Below, one piece after another: positions 37,779-47,073 of a stretch of 64,000 nucleotides of DNA. This DNA comes from an uncultured Lachnospiraceae bacterium (GTDB taxonomy: Bacteria > Bacillota > Clostridia > Lachnospirales > Lachnospiraceae): positions 1-64,000 of the forward strand of contig CAJUPJ010000003.1 of the NCBI GenBank assembly GCA_910588655.1, read 5' to 3'. The translations under genes were made by a program, and so were the position numbers. Within the stretch, counting starts at the first letter, position 1; each line of letters opens with the position of its first letter. Under the pieces are notes generated by a model. The model saw only the letters and a list, made by a program, of their open reading frames with translations. It was not told where the DNA came from and did not search any database.

Positions 37779-38205
37779 AGAAACTGTGGATAATGGGCTG
37801 GAAGCACCAGAAGAAGATATTATACCTAAGGAAATGGATGAAGTTCTTAATTCTATTCCGGATAAAGCCCAGGCACAAGTTGTAAGGACAATGTTATCTA
37901 TGCAGTTCCGGGCAGTTTCTGGTTCACCAGAAAGTACAATTTCAAAGAAAATAACTGAAGAGCATATTTCTAAATATCTTGAAGATTCAGGCAGTGCAAT
38001 GCATGAATCATATAAAGAAATGCATGAGGATAAAATTTTTAAAGGTTTTGTGGTTCTGGTTGCTTGTGCAATGTTTATTGCTATTATTATATTATTGAAA
38101 GAACAGCCTGATGTTATGGAAAAAATAATATATGCACTTGTTGGATTGCTGGCAGGCAGTGTCGGCGGTTACGGGGCAGGGTATAAGAAAGGTCTTGATA
38201 ATTAA
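37729..38205 (+). CDS. small two-helix membrane protein (158 aa)
   Basis: The protein has a hydrophilic N-terminal part of about 100 residues with LNSIPDKAQAQVVRTMLSMQ, then two transmembrane helices (about 105-122 and 128-150, the second rich in Gly: GLLAGSVGGYGAGYKKG). The layout resembles DUF2335-like small membrane proteins, but this is only a loose likeness. ATG 37729 has AAAGGA 8 nt upstream inside the preceding gene. The pair with 37578 is probably one functional module of unknown purpose. Confidence 0.55.
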   Translation: MKKQEKNLQDQNGMVNKETVDNGLEAPEEDIIPKEMDEVLNSIPDKAQAQVVRTMLSMQFRAVSGSPESTISKKITEEHISKYLEDSGSAMHESYKEMHEDKIFKGFVVLVACAMFIAIIILLKEQPDVMEKIIYALVGLLAGSVGGYGAGYKKGLDN

Positions 38206-38256
38206 TTATATAAACTTGGAATTTCCATGCCATATATGAATTCTTGAAAATTTTTC

Positions 38257-38285
38257 TTGCAATTATGCCAATTATTTGTTAGAAT
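38257..38285 (+). promoter_or_regulatory. sigma-A promoter of rpmB
   Basis: TTGCAA (38257-38262), a 17-nt spacer and TAGAAT (38280-38285) lie 57 nt before the L28 start codon. Confidence 0.65.
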
Positions 38286-38342
38286 AGTCGTGTTGTGCAA
38301 ATGAAACAGAAATAATGTATTAATTATAAGGAGGTGCTTACG

Positions 38343-38528
38343 ATGGCAAAATGTTCAGTTTGTGGAAAAAGCGTCCACTTTGGTAATAAAGTGAGCCATT
38401 CACATAGAAGAAGTAACAAGATGTGGAAGCCAAACATCAAATCTGTAAGGGTTAAGGTTAATGGCGGAACAAAGAAAATGCCAGTATGTACAGGATGTTT
38501 ACGTTCTGGAGCTGTAGAGCGTGCGTAA
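38343..38528 (+). CDS. rpmB: 50S ribosomal protein L28
   Basis: A 61-aa protein with the L28 pattern MAKCSVCGKSVHFGNKVSHS, HRRSNKMWKPNIKSVRVK and a C-terminal CTGCLRSGAVERA. The two CxxC pairs mark it as the zinc-binding form of L28. It binds the large ribosomal subunit. AAGGAGG lies ahead of the ATG. It stands before asp23 and fakA as in many Firmicutes. Confidence 0.97.
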   Translation: MAKCSVCGKSVHFGNKVSHSHRRSNKMWKPNIKSVRVKVNGGTKKMPVCTGCLRSGAVERA

Positions 38529-38551
38529 GCGCATCCAGTAAATAGACAGGA

Positions 38552-38578
38552 GAGCCGGTGCATAAACCGGTTCTTTTT
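38552..38578 (+). terminator. rho-independent terminator of rpmB
   Basis: AGCCGGT pairs with ACCGGTT (one G-U pair), with a 6-nt loop and a CTTTTT tail. Confidence 0.8.
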
Positions 38579-38582
38579 GCAT

Positions 38583-38608
38583 AGGGCAAAGCACAGCTTT
38601 GCCCTTTT
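38583..38608 (+). terminator. second terminator-like hairpin after rpmB
   Basis: GGGCAAAGC pairs perfectly with GCTTTGCCC around ACA and is followed by TTTT. It backs up the first terminator. Confidence 0.7.
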
Positions 38609-38634
38609 GTATTCTTACAGAACTATAAGCCCGT

Positions 38635-38772
38635 TTAACTGCAAAAAAGGTTATATCCAAGTATAAGGCATAAAAGTATTATAAGAACTGCTATAATCCC
38701 ATTATTAAGAAAAAGCATTATTGTCATTCCAATAGCTATCCAGAAGAGGATAAAACCAGCCATTTTGCGCAT
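38635..38772 (-). CDS. putative small membrane protein (45 aa)
   Basis: A short minus-strand frame encodes MRKMAGFILFWIAIGMTIML and a second hydrophobic stretch GIIAVLIILLCLILGYNLFC before the stop. Two helices with an Asn-Asn-Gly turn suggest a membrane hairpin protein. GGTGGT lies 5-10 nt before ATG 38772; an upstream ATG at 38784 has no ribosome site. It is too short to be sure, but membrane-like composition and a clean start-stop make it plausible. No known family. Confidence 0.45.
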   Translation of the reverse strand: MRKMAGFILFWIAIGMTIMLFLNNGIIAVLIILLCLILGYNLFCS

Positions 38773-38887
38773 AATTACCACCATATTATTGTTCTTGCTT
38801 TGAAGGAAGCAATAAGTTATACTATATTATATGATGCAAGGCTGGAAAACTGAACCAGAATATAACCCAATGAATGGAGGATGTCTT

Positions 38888-39250
38888 ATGAAAGGTAAAA
38901 TGAGTACCAATATGGGGAATATTGTAATTGACCGTGATGTGCTGGCGAAATATGCAGGTACAGCTACTATGGAATGTATAGGAATTGCCGGCATGGCGTC
39001 TTTAAATGTGAAAGACGGGGTCGCAGGGCTTTTAAAAAAGGAAAATGCTGGCAGGGGAGTAAATGTATATATTGTAAATAATAAGCTGAAAATAGAACTC
39101 CATGTTATCGTTGCTTATGGCGTAAGCATACGTGCAGTTGCCCAGAACGTGCTGGAGAATGTAAGGTATAAGATAGAAGAATTTACAGGCCTGGAGATAG
39201 AAGCAATCAATGTAGTTGTTGAAGGCGTCAGGATTATGGACGAAGATTAG
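38888..39250 (+). CDS. Asp23/Gls24 family envelope stress protein
   Basis: A 120-aa protein of the Asp23/Gls24 (YloU) family: GNIVIDRDVLAKYAGTATME, GIAGMASLNVKDGVAGLL, VYIVNNKLKIELHVIVAYG and NVVVEGVRIMDE match its domain from end to end. Members associate with the membrane and cell-envelope homeostasis. The start is ATG 38888, with GGAGG 7 nt upstream. It precedes the fatty-acid kinase gene, as yloU precedes yloV in Bacillus. Confidence 0.93.
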   Translation: MKGKMSTNMGNIVIDRDVLAKYAGTATMECIGIAGMASLNVKDGVAGLLKKENAGRGVNVYIVNNKLKIELHVIVAYGVSIRAVAQNVLENVRYKIEEFTGLEIEAINVVVEGVRIMDED

Positions 39251-39316
39251 CCTGGTATGGTTTAGATATTACAATAACCTGGACAGGCATATCTTAATAC
39301 AAGGAGGAACAAGAAA

Positions 39317-41002
39317 GTGAGTTTAAAATCAATAGATGCAGCAATGCTGCAGAAAATGTTTTTATCAGGCGCCAAAGCATTAGATGCAAAAAAGGATTAT
39401 ATAAATGAATTAAATGTATTTCCAGTGCCAGATGGTGATACAGGTACTAATATGACTATGACAATAATGGCTGCTGCAAAGGAAGTGGCAAGCCTTGAAA
39501 ACCCTGATATTAACCAGCTTGGCAAAGCAATTTCCAGTGGTTCTCTGCGTGGTGCAAGGGGAAATTCCGGTGTAATAATGTCACAGATTTTCCGCGGGTT
39601 TGTTAAAGGGATAAAGGGCAATGATGTACTTGATGTAAATATTCTTGCCAATGCTGTACAGCATGCGGCAGATACAGCTTATAAGGCTGTTATGAAGCCG
39701 AAGGAAGGTACAATACTTACAGTGGCACGTGCTGGTGCAGACAAGGCAATTGAAATAATAATAAATGACGATATAGAGGATATAATTGAATTCTGCGACA
39801 CTGTAGCAGAAAGCATGGAAGAGGCATTACAGAAGACACCAGACCTGCTTCCTGTACTTAAACAGGCAGGTGTTGTGGACTCTGGCGGCGAAGGGCTTAT
39901 GACTTTCCTGCGTGGTGCAACAGATGCTTTAAAGGGCAAAGTTTCTGATTTTACAATTACAAGCAGGGGCAGTGTTAAAACAGTTAAAACAAGCCTGCCA
40001 TCAGAAGCGGAAGCAGATATAAAGTATGGTTATTGCACAGAGTTTATAATAATGCTTGAACGGGATACAGAAACAGCAGAAAAGCAGCTTAAGGAGTATT
40101 TACAGGGCATTGGTGACTGTGTTGTTGTAGTTGCAGATGATGAAATAGTAAAAGTACATGTCCATACAAATGACCCAGGGCTTGCAATACAGAAAGCGCT
40201 TTTATTTGGTGCACTTACAAGCATGAAAATTGACAATATGCGTGAGGAACACCATGAGAAAGTTATACGTGATGCAACAAGGATTGCGGCACAGCAGAAA
40301 AAGGAAATGGAAGAAGTAAAACCAGCGCAGGCTGCACCCCGCAAAAAAACAGGATTTATAGTAGTGTCTGCTGGTGACGGGCTTGCAGATATATTCAGGG
40401 ATTTAAAGGCTGATTATATTATTGAGGGCGGACAGACAATGAATCCAAGCACTGATGATATACTGGAAGCAATAAATAACGTTAATGCAGATAATATATT
40501 TATCCTTCCTAACAATGGCAATATAATACTTGCCGCAAACCAGGCAAAAGAGCTTGCAGAGGGTAAAAATATTGTTGTAATACCAACTAAAAATATACCG
40601 CAGGGCATAGCAGCGCTTATAAATTACGCTGAAGGAAGCTCTGTAGCTGATAATGAGAAAAATATGTCAGGTGAAATGCTAAGCATTAAGTCAGGCCAGG
40701 TAACATATGCAGTACGTGATACAAATATGGATGGCAAGTATATTAAAAAAGGTGATTTTATGGGGCTTACAGATAAAACTATTGTATCTGTCGGGAAAGA
40801 TGCAAAAGAAGCAGCTAAAAAGCTTATAGAAAGCCTGGTTAGTGATGACTCAGAGCTTGTAAGCCTGTATTATGGTGCAGATGCAACAGAAGAGGAAGCA
40901 GAACTAATTGCAGATGAGATAGTTGCTGAATATAATGATATAGATGTGGAAGTGCAGTATGGCGGACAGCCAGTCTATTCTTACTTTATTTCTGTAGAAT
41001 AG
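39317..41002 (+). CDS. fakA: DAK2-domain fatty acid kinase FakA-like (YloV)
   Basis: A 561-aa protein. The N-terminal DhaL/DAK2 ATP-binding domain (about 5-200) has NVFPVPDGDTGTNMTMTIMA, SSGSLRGARGNSGVIMSQIF and VDSGGEGLMTFLRGA; the middle and C-terminal DegV/EDD-like region follows. FakA phosphorylates fatty acids presented by FakB for use in phospholipid synthesis. It starts at GTG 39317, after AAGGAGG. Its place between Asp23 and RecG matches Bacillus yloU-yloV-recG. Confidence 0.92.
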   Translation: MSLKSIDAAMLQKMFLSGAKALDAKKDYINELNVFPVPDGDTGTNMTMTIMAAAKEVASLENPDINQLGKAISSGSLRGARGNSGVIMSQIFRGFVKGIKGNDVLDVNILANAVQHAADTAYKAVMKPKEGTILTVARAGADKAIEIIINDDIEDIIEFCDTVAESMEEALQKTPDLLPVLKQAGVVDSGGEGLMTFLRGATDALKGKVSDFTITSRGSVKTVKTSLPSEAEADIKYGYCTEFIIMLERDTETAEKQLKEYLQGIGDCVVVVADDEIVKVHVHTNDPGLAIQKALLFGALTSMKIDNMREEHHEKVIRDATRIAAQQKKEMEEVKPAQAAPRKKTGFIVVSAGDGLADIFRDLKADYIIEGGQTMNPSTDDILEAINNVNADNIFILPNNGNIILAANQAKELAEGKNIVVIPTKNIPQGIAALINYAEGSSVADNEKNMSGEMLSIKSGQVTYAVRDTNMDGKYIKKGDFMGLTDKTIVSVGKDAKEAAKKLIESLVSDDSELVSLYYGADATEEEAELIADEIVAEYNDIDVEVQYGGQPVYSYFISVE

Positions 41003-41057
41003 GAAACTGCATTTACAGACATGCCATTGGGCAAAGTGAGGTGGAATATTAATAGCG

Positions 41058-43097
41058 GTGGAACTTAACGACAGCATAAGGAATATTAAGGGTATTGGCG
41101 GAAAAAGTGAGAAGCTCTTTAATAAACTGGGGATTTATACAGTAGAGGAGCTTCTTTGCTTTTATCCGCGTGAATATGATGTTTTTGGGAAGATAGAGCC
41201 TGTATCATCATTAACAGAAGGCAGGATGGTAATAATAGAAGCAGTCCTTAAATCTGTGCCTAAAGTTTCGTCATCAGGAAACCTTAAGCTTGTAAGGGCG
41301 GTATTTAAAGATGCAGGCGGAAGCGTGCCAGCAGTGTGGTTTAATATGCCATTTATGGCAAAAATGCTCCGTATGGGCACACATTACATACTGCGTGGAA
41401 GGACAGTAAACAGGAACGGCTTTTTAGAGCTTGTACAGGCAAAGATTTTATCAAGGCAGGAATATGCAAACCTTACAGGCAGCCTCCAGCCAGTATACCG
41501 GCTTACAGCAGGCATTACAGGCAATGCAGTTGCAAAGGCGGCAAGGACTGCATTAAAAGAAACAGATTTAAACGGGGATTTCCTTCCAGCAGATATAAGG
41601 AAGGAAAATAACCTTGTACCATGGAAAAAGGCAGTTTATGCAATACATTTCCCCGCAGACAAAGAAGAGTGCATACAGGCAAGGCGCAGGCTTGTTTTTG
41701 ATGAATTTTTCCTTTTCGCACTTGCACTTGGGCAGGTTAAAAAGACAAAGAACAAAATACAGTCAAAGTATATAATGACAAAGAATACTTTAACACTTAA
41801 ACTTGCCGCCTCCCTGCCATATAAACTGACAACAGCACAGCAGGCAGTCTGGCAGGAGATACAGAAGGACATGCAGTCAGGAAATGTTATGAACCGGCTG
41901 GTGCAGGGTGATGTTGGTTCAGGCAAAACAATAATTGCGCTGCTTGCACTCCTTATGGCAGCAGAAAACGGTTTCCAGGGGGCAATTATGGCACCTACAG
42001 AAGTGCTTGCAGTCCAGCATTATGAAACATTCCGGGAACTCTTAGAACCTCTTGGGATAAAAACAGGGCTTCTTACAGGCTCATTAACTGCTGCCCAGAA
42101 GAGGAAAATCTATGCACAGATGGCAGCAGGGGAACTTGATATTATTGCCGGTACACATGCACTTGTACAGGATAAAGCAGAGTTTAAGAACCTGGGGCTT
42201 GTAGTTACAGATGAACAGCACAGGTTTGGTGTTAAACAGAGGGAGGCACTTTATTCAAAGGGAAGAGAGCCCCATATGCTTGTTATGAGTGCCACGCCTA
42301 TTCCAAGGACTCTTGCAATAATATTATATGGTGAACTTGATGTGTCAGTAATAGATGTTATGCCAGAAGGCAGGAAACCAGTTAAAAACTGCGTAGTTGG
42401 CACTAATTACAGGCAGCAGGCATATAAATTCATGCAGCAGGAAATAGAAGCAGGCCACCAGGTATATGTAATATGCCCTATGGTAGATGAAAGCGAAAAT
42501 ATGGAAGCTGAAAATGTAACAGACTATACACAGATGTTACGTGAAAAAATGCCGCCAGAAACCAGGATTGCCTGCCTTCATGGAAAAATGCGCCCGGCGC
42601 AGAAAAACAGCATTATGGAAGAATTTGCAGCACATAAGACAGATATACTTGTATCAACTACGGTTATAGAAGTAGGGATAAATGTGCCATCTGCAACTGT
42701 AATGATGGTTGAAAATTCTGAGCGTTTCGGGCTTGCGCAGCTACACCAGCTGCGTGGCAGGGTAGGGCGCGGGGACGCACAGTCATATTGTATATTTATG
42801 GCAGGCAATAGTTCAAAAGAAGTAATGGACAGGCTTTCAATTATTGGAAATTCCAATGATGGATTTTATGTCGCAGAACAGGATTTAAAAATGCGCGGGC
42901 CAGGTGATTTCTTTGGAATACGGCAGAGCGGGGAACTTGATTTCAAGCTTGCAGATATATACCAGGATGCAGACCTGCTAGTTGCAGCAAACAAGGCGGC
43001 CACAAAGTTCGATGGAAAAGATATAATGGAGCTTTGCAAGAAACATGATAAATTAAAAGACAAAATAATGTCATATACAGGTACAGTTTTTTTGTAA
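41058..43097 (+). CDS. recG: ATP-dependent DNA helicase RecG
   Basis: A 679-aa helicase that remodels stalled forks and Holliday junctions. The wedge/OB domain comes first (IKGIGGKSEKLFNKLGIYTV). Helicase motifs are clear: Walker A GDVGSGKT, DEQH (motif II), SATPIPRT (motif III), and LRGRVGRGDAQSYC near motif VI. The length fits the family. The start is GTG 41058, with a GAGGTGG site upstream; alternatives are worse. A long palindromic repeat follows the stop. Confidence 0.96.
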   Translation: MELNDSIRNIKGIGGKSEKLFNKLGIYTVEELLCFYPREYDVFGKIEPVSSLTEGRMVIIEAVLKSVPKVSSSGNLKLVRAVFKDAGGSVPAVWFNMPFMAKMLRMGTHYILRGRTVNRNGFLELVQAKILSRQEYANLTGSLQPVYRLTAGITGNAVAKAARTALKETDLNGDFLPADIRKENNLVPWKKAVYAIHFPADKEECIQARRRLVFDEFFLFALALGQVKKTKNKIQSKYIMTKNTLTLKLAASLPYKLTTAQQAVWQEIQKDMQSGNVMNRLVQGDVGSGKTIIALLALLMAAENGFQGAIMAPTEVLAVQHYETFRELLEPLGIKTGLLTGSLTAAQKRKIYAQMAAGELDIIAGTHALVQDKAEFKNLGLVVTDEQHRFGVKQREALYSKGREPHMLVMSATPIPRTLAIILYGELDVSVIDVMPEGRKPVKNCVVGTNYRQQAYKFMQQEIEAGHQVYVICPMVDESENMEAENVTDYTQMLREKMPPETRIACLHGKMRPAQKNSIMEEFAAHKTDILVSTTVIEVGINVPSATVMMVENSERFGLAQLHQLRGRVGRGDAQSYCIFMAGNSSKEVMDRLSIIGNSNDGFYVAEQDLKMRGPGDFFGIRQSGELDFKLADIYQDADLLVAANKAATKFDGKDIMELCKKHDKLKDKIMSYTGTVFL

Positions 43098-43104
43098 TTA
43101 TCCA

Positions 43105-43440
43105 GTACTGGGTGAGCTGGCAAATCCAAAGTGCCTTCCATGAAAACAGCACGCTTGCGCTGGTTTGGCAAGGGCTTGCACGCAATGGTGCATAAAGCCC
43201 CTAATGTTCCTACGGAACATTTAATACGGGGCTTAAGCACCAGCGGCTTCGTACAGCTTTTTCATGGAAGCACATTTGGAATTTGCCAGCTAATCTACAC
43301 TTTGGTAATTTATAAAAAAATTTGCCACCAGTTTTTATGTGCATATTCTGCTATAGTGCAATGAAATTTAGTTAATTGAGACACTGGAAATTACGTTGTG
43401 GCGGATATTATTCAGGCTAACGGAGTTTTCCTGGCAGCCT
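43105..43440. repeat. long palindromic repeat, copy D1
   Basis: Its core (43117-43289) is the same orientation as copy B: CTGGCAAATCCAAAGTG... ending CATTTGGAATTTGCCAG, with nested inner stems including TGTTCC-TACG-GGAACA. It ends in the outer edge CACTGGAAATTACG and GCTAACGGA. It begins within 20 nt of the recG stop and may stop transcription. Confidence 0.8.
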
Positions 43441-43459
43441 TTTTGTACTAGCATGATGT

Positions 43460-43845
43460 TTATGCAACCGAAACTCCTGCAATATGTAACAAGTGGCTGG
43501 CAGAATAATCCCCGCCACCCAGTTTACAGTTATCTTATTTTGTGTGTTTTTGTATGTTTTATTGTAAATTTATGGGTTTATAATGACAGGTTTCACGTGC
43601 CAGATGCCAGTAATATTCCGTAAAAGGGGTACTTTAAGCCCGCCGGCATTTAAGCCATATATTTAATGTTACGGAATAAACGCCAGTTTATTCTGGGCAT
43701 TAAATATATGGTTTTATGTGCCGCTGCGTGGCTTATCGTAGCGGGAGCGTACCCCTTTTATGGAATATTCTGGCTCTGGCACAGAAACCGTCCGTCAACC
43801 CTTACAAAAACACAAACACCAGATAACTGTAAATTATCAATTGTT
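43460..43845. repeat. long palindromic repeat, copy D2
   Basis: The core palindrome is ATATATTTAATG mirrored by CATTAAATATAT, differing from that of D1, though it sits directly beside it. Outer arms GGTTTCACGTGCCAGATGCC and ATGGAATATTCTGGCTCTGG form a further stem. The edge ATAACTGTAAATT lies just before the promoter of the AAA gene. No gene is present. Confidence 0.8.
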
Positions 43846-43848
43846 TCA

Positions 43849-43877
43849 TTGATTTTTATTTTTAATCATAGTAAAAT
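43849..43877 (+). promoter_or_regulatory. sigma-A promoter
   Basis: TTGATT (43849-43854), a 17-nt spacer and TAAAAT (43872-43877) lie 45 nt before the AAA-protein start, immediately after the repeat edge. Confidence 0.55.
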
Positions 43878-43921
43878 TATGTAGGTGTATTGTAAATTTG
43901 TTTTGGAAGGAGCAGCGGTCT

Positions 43922-45799
43922 ATGACAGACACACTTTACCCAGATGAAAAATTATTTGAGCTTGGCAGGGTTAATTATGATAAGCTTGTTTTATATTGTA
44001 CAAGGCTGGAAGAAAAGGGGTTCTGGACACAGGCAGAACAGGTTATGAAACAGTCGGGCACAGAGGTTTTAGACCTCTATGTACAATCTGTACTTATGAA
44101 CCTTGCAGTACATTGTGGGGAAATCCTGGACAGCCAGCGTGAATTTATGCGTGTAATTACTGTAACTAACCCGCTTGGAATTCCGAGAGAGGGCAGGATA
44201 AAAAGGTCTGTATACAATGACAGCAAACGTCTTTATGAGCTGCCGCCAGTGCTTTTGCAGCTTTGCGGGCTTTATGATAAAGAACATAAAGGTGATATGA
44301 CACTTTATTTTCTGGACGCATTTTTAAATATACTGCTTTGCATGGCATACCTTAACCATGGCAAGGATGTGCAGATAAATGGTTTTATACAGAAATACTA
44401 TGAAAAAATAAGCAATTTTATTATAGACCAGGATGTAAAACGCCAGAAAGAGTATATTAAGAGAAAGCTTATGCCAGACGGGTTAAACTGCAGCATAAAC
44501 TGGACAGAAAGTAAAAAGAACAAAGAAAAAGTTACAGAAAAACAGGCACAAGGAAAAAACAGGGCAAAAGCTGCCAGCAAGCCAGTTAAAAACATAGACA
44601 GCAGCAATATCCAGACAGAAAAGAGTGACACAGAAAAAGAGAAGGGTACAGATAAAAACAAAGAAGTAAAGCAGCCAGCTAAAAGACAAGGCAGAAAAGT
44701 AAAGAAACAGCAGGATAGCACAAAACAGGAAATTAAAAATAAACAGGAAATAAAGAATAAACAGGAAACAAAGAATAAGGGCAATGCAGGCAATATAGCT
44801 GCAAAAACTGGCACAGACAGCCAGGCAGCAGCAGAAGAAAAGAAACGTTTAAAAGAAGCATTTTTTAAGCGCATAGAAGAAGATGCAAGGCTTGCAAAGG
44901 AAAGAGAGGAAAAGCTTGCAAAGGAAAAGTTCCTTGCAGTTAAGAAAAGGCTTGAAGAAAGGGAGAGGGCAGAACAGGAGGAACAGGAAAAGCAGATTAA
45001 GGAAATACTTGGTGAATTAAATTCCCTTGTCGGGTTAAGTGATGTCAAGGGTGAAATACAGTCATTAACTAACCTTATTAAAATCAGGAAACTTCGTGAG
45101 AAAATGCAGATGCCAGTAATGGATATGTCTTACCATATGGTATTTACAGGAAACCCGGGTACAGGGAAAACTACTGTTGCACGTATTGTAGGCAGGATAT
45201 ATAAAGCACTTGGCATACTTTCGGATGGCAAGATGGTGGAAACTGACCGCTCAGGGCTTGTTGCCGGGTATGTAGGGCAGACTGCTATAAAAGTACATGA
45301 AATTATTGAGCAGGCAATAGGCGGTGTCCTTTTTATAGATGAGGCGTATTCACTTGTAAACCCTGATGTGCCAAATGATTTTGGAAGTGAAGCGGTTGAT
45401 GCACTTGTAAAGCTTATGGAAGACCACAGGGACAACCTTGTAATTATTGTGGCAGGCTATACAGACGAAATGAAAACATTCCTGAAAAGCAACACAGGCC
45501 TTATATCCCGTTTTAATAAATTTATAAATTTCCCTGATTACAGCAGGGACGAGCTGATAGATATTATGGAAGTTATGGCAGATGGTGCAGGACTTAAAAT
45601 AGAAGAGGGCGCAAAAGAGCTTGTACTGGAACAGCTTGGAAGCATGGGGCAGGAAGAGTGGGAAGACTTTGGCAATGCAAGGGGAATAAGGAACATGTTT
45701 GAGAAGATTGTAACAAACCAGGCAAACAGGCTTGTACAGATTGGGACACCTACAAAGGAGCAGTTAATGACAATAGTTGCGCAGGACGTTATCGGCTAG
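43922..45799 (+). CDS. CbxX/SpoVK-like AAA ATPase with charged linker
   Basis: A 625-aa protein. The N-terminal 185 residues form an unrecognised helical domain. A Lys/Glu/Gln-rich segment (about 190-350), including NKQEIKNKQEIKNK repeats and a coiled coil, follows. The C-terminal AAA domain (about 365-625) starts LNSLVGLSDVKGEIQSL and has Walker A GNPGTGKT, Walker B VLFIDEAYSL and the arginine-finger region SRFNKFINFPDY, typical of CbxX/CfqX and the sporulation protein SpoVK. The family remodels other proteins. ATG 43922 is preceded by AAGGAG. Confidence 0.85.
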   Translation: MTDTLYPDEKLFELGRVNYDKLVLYCTRLEEKGFWTQAEQVMKQSGTEVLDLYVQSVLMNLAVHCGEILDSQREFMRVITVTNPLGIPREGRIKRSVYNDSKRLYELPPVLLQLCGLYDKEHKGDMTLYFLDAFLNILLCMAYLNHGKDVQINGFIQKYYEKISNFIIDQDVKRQKEYIKRKLMPDGLNCSINWTESKKNKEKVTEKQAQGKNRAKAASKPVKNIDSSNIQTEKSDTEKEKGTDKNKEVKQPAKRQGRKVKKQQDSTKQEIKNKQEIKNKQETKNKGNAGNIAAKTGTDSQAAAEEKKRLKEAFFKRIEEDARLAKEREEKLAKEKFLAVKKRLEERERAEQEEQEKQIKEILGELNSLVGLSDVKGEIQSLTNLIKIRKLREKMQMPVMDMSYHMVFTGNPGTGKTTVARIVGRIYKALGILSDGKMVETDRSGLVAGYVGQTAIKVHEIIEQAIGGVLFIDEAYSLVNPDVPNDFGSEAVDALVKLMEDHRDNLVIIVAGYTDEMKTFLKSNTGLISRFNKFINFPDYSRDELIDIMEVMADGAGLKIEEGAKELVLEQLGSMGQEEWEDFGNARGIRNMFEKIVTNQANRLVQIGTPTKEQLMTIVAQDVIG

Positions 45800-45894
45800 G
45801 TTTGTAATAGAAATCTGGATAAAAACCGCCTGTTTTCACCATTATAAACGCTTAAGTATAACTGAAAGCGCATATTTACAAGATATAAACATAT

Positions 45895-45923
45895 TTGACC
45901 ACAATAACATGATGTGTTACAAT
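45895..45923 (+). promoter_or_regulatory. sigma-A promoter of rsmD operon
   Basis: TTGACC (45895-45900), a 17-nt spacer and TACAAT (45918-45923) lie 36 nt before rsmD. Confidence 0.65.
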
Positions 45924-45958
45924 GAGATGATTATCAAAATGTTATAAATGAGGTGTAT

Positions 45959-46528
45959 ATGAAAGTTATAGCAGGAACAGCAAGAGGAATGAACCTTGCC
46001 ACACCACAGGGAAGGCATACAAGGCCCACAACTGGAAGGATAAAGGAAACCCTTTTTAATATAATACAGGCTGATGTGCCTGGCAGCCGTTTCCTTGATT
46101 TATACAGCGGGAGCGGAAGCATTGCAATAGAAGCATTAAGCAGAGGGGCTAAAGAGGCAGTATTTGTAGATAATAATAAGGAAGCACTTGCATGCATTTA
46201 TGAAAATATTAAGAAAACAAGGTTTGTAGACAAGTCACAGGTTATGCCTGCAGAAGCCATCCATGCATTAAAAAAGCTGGACAATGCGGGCAGGGTTTTT
46301 GATATAATATTTATAGACCCGCCATATGGAAGAGGCTTTGAGAAAGAAGCATTAAAGTTTCTGCTAAATTCCCATATTGTAGAAGAAAATACCCTTATAA
46401 TTATAGAAACAGAAAAGGGTGAAGATATATCATATATGGAAAGCTTTCCATGCAGCCTTGAAAAGGTAAAGGAGTATAAGACTAACCAGCATATTTTTTT
46501 AAGGGTACAAGCTGTAAGAAATGGTTAA
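45959..46528 (+). CDS. rsmD: 16S rRNA (guanine966-N2)-methyltransferase RsmD
   Basis: An enzyme of 189 residues that methylates G966 of 16S rRNA. It shows KVIAGTARGMNLATP and RPTTGRIKETLFNI, the SAM-binding FLDLYSGSGSIAIEALSRGA and the catalytic DPPYGRGFE. The upstream in-frame GTG lacks a separate ribosome site, so ATG 45959 is chosen. The usual partner coaD follows. Confidence 0.95.
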   Translation: MKVIAGTARGMNLATPQGRHTRPTTGRIKETLFNIIQADVPGSRFLDLYSGSGSIAIEALSRGAKEAVFVDNNKEALACIYENIKKTRFVDKSQVMPAEAIHALKKLDNAGRVFDIIFIDPPYGRGFEKEALKFLLNSHIVEENTLIIIETEKGEDISYMESFPCSLEKVKEYKTNQHIFLRVQAVRNG

Positions 46529-46549
46529 ATAGTATAAATGGGGGAATTT

Positions 46550-47038
46550 ATGGCAACAGCAGTATTTCCGGGAAGTTTTGACCCGGTTACAACAGGGCAT
46601 ATGGATTTAATAGAAAGGGCAGCAGCAATATTTGACAGGCTGGTAATAGGCGTTCTTGCTAACAGCAGTAAGACCCCTCTCTGTACAGTAGAAGAACGTG
46701 TGCAGTTATTAAAGGAATTAACAAAGGATATGCCTGGTACAGAAGTATTATCATTTGATGGGCTTCTGGTTGATTTTGTAGACAGTACAGGTGCGGATAC
46801 AATAGTCAGGGGTATACGCAGTCCGGCAGATTTTGAATATGAACTTCCTTTAGCCCAGGCAAATTATAAACTGAATTGTAAAGCAGATACTTTATTCCTG
46901 GCAACAAAGCCGGAATATTCATATATAAGTTCAAGTGCAGTAAAAGAGCTGGCAAGGTATAAAGGGGACATTAAAGGATTTGTTCCTGGTTCTGTATACC
47001 AGTTTCTAATGCAGAAATGTAATTACTTGGATTCATGA
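46550..47038 (+). CDS. coaD: phosphopantetheine adenylyltransferase
   Basis: A 162-aa enzyme of coenzyme A synthesis that adenylylates 4'-phosphopantetheine. The nucleotidyl-transferase motif GSFDPVTTGHMDLI, the RGIRSPADFEYE segment and the C-terminal SYISSSAVKELA are typical. ATG 46550 is preferred over ATG 46538 because GGGGGA separates the two. Its stop overlaps the leading codons of the next reading frame, although the next gene probably starts further on. Confidence 0.96.
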   Translation: MATAVFPGSFDPVTTGHMDLIERAAAIFDRLVIGVLANSSKTPLCTVEERVQLLKELTKDMPGTEVLSFDGLLVDFVDSTGADTIVRGIRSPADFEYELPLAQANYKLNCKADTLFLATKPEYSYISSSAVKELARYKGDIKGFVPGSVYQFLMQKCNYLDS

Positions 47039-47073
47039 ATTATGTCTATACGACAGATAGGAGTGTACATATT

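Noticed and set aside
43131..43364. 77-codon frame in copy D1 resembling a short basic protein
   Set aside because: Same cause as in copy B; it lies wholly within the repeat and ends in unrelated sequence.
44398..45048. Long minus-strand frame (216 codons) opposite the AAA gene
   Set aside because: It is the antisense of the Lys/Glu-rich linker, giving a Ser/Phe/Cys-rich translation of the kind expected from antisense of AAA/GAA codons.
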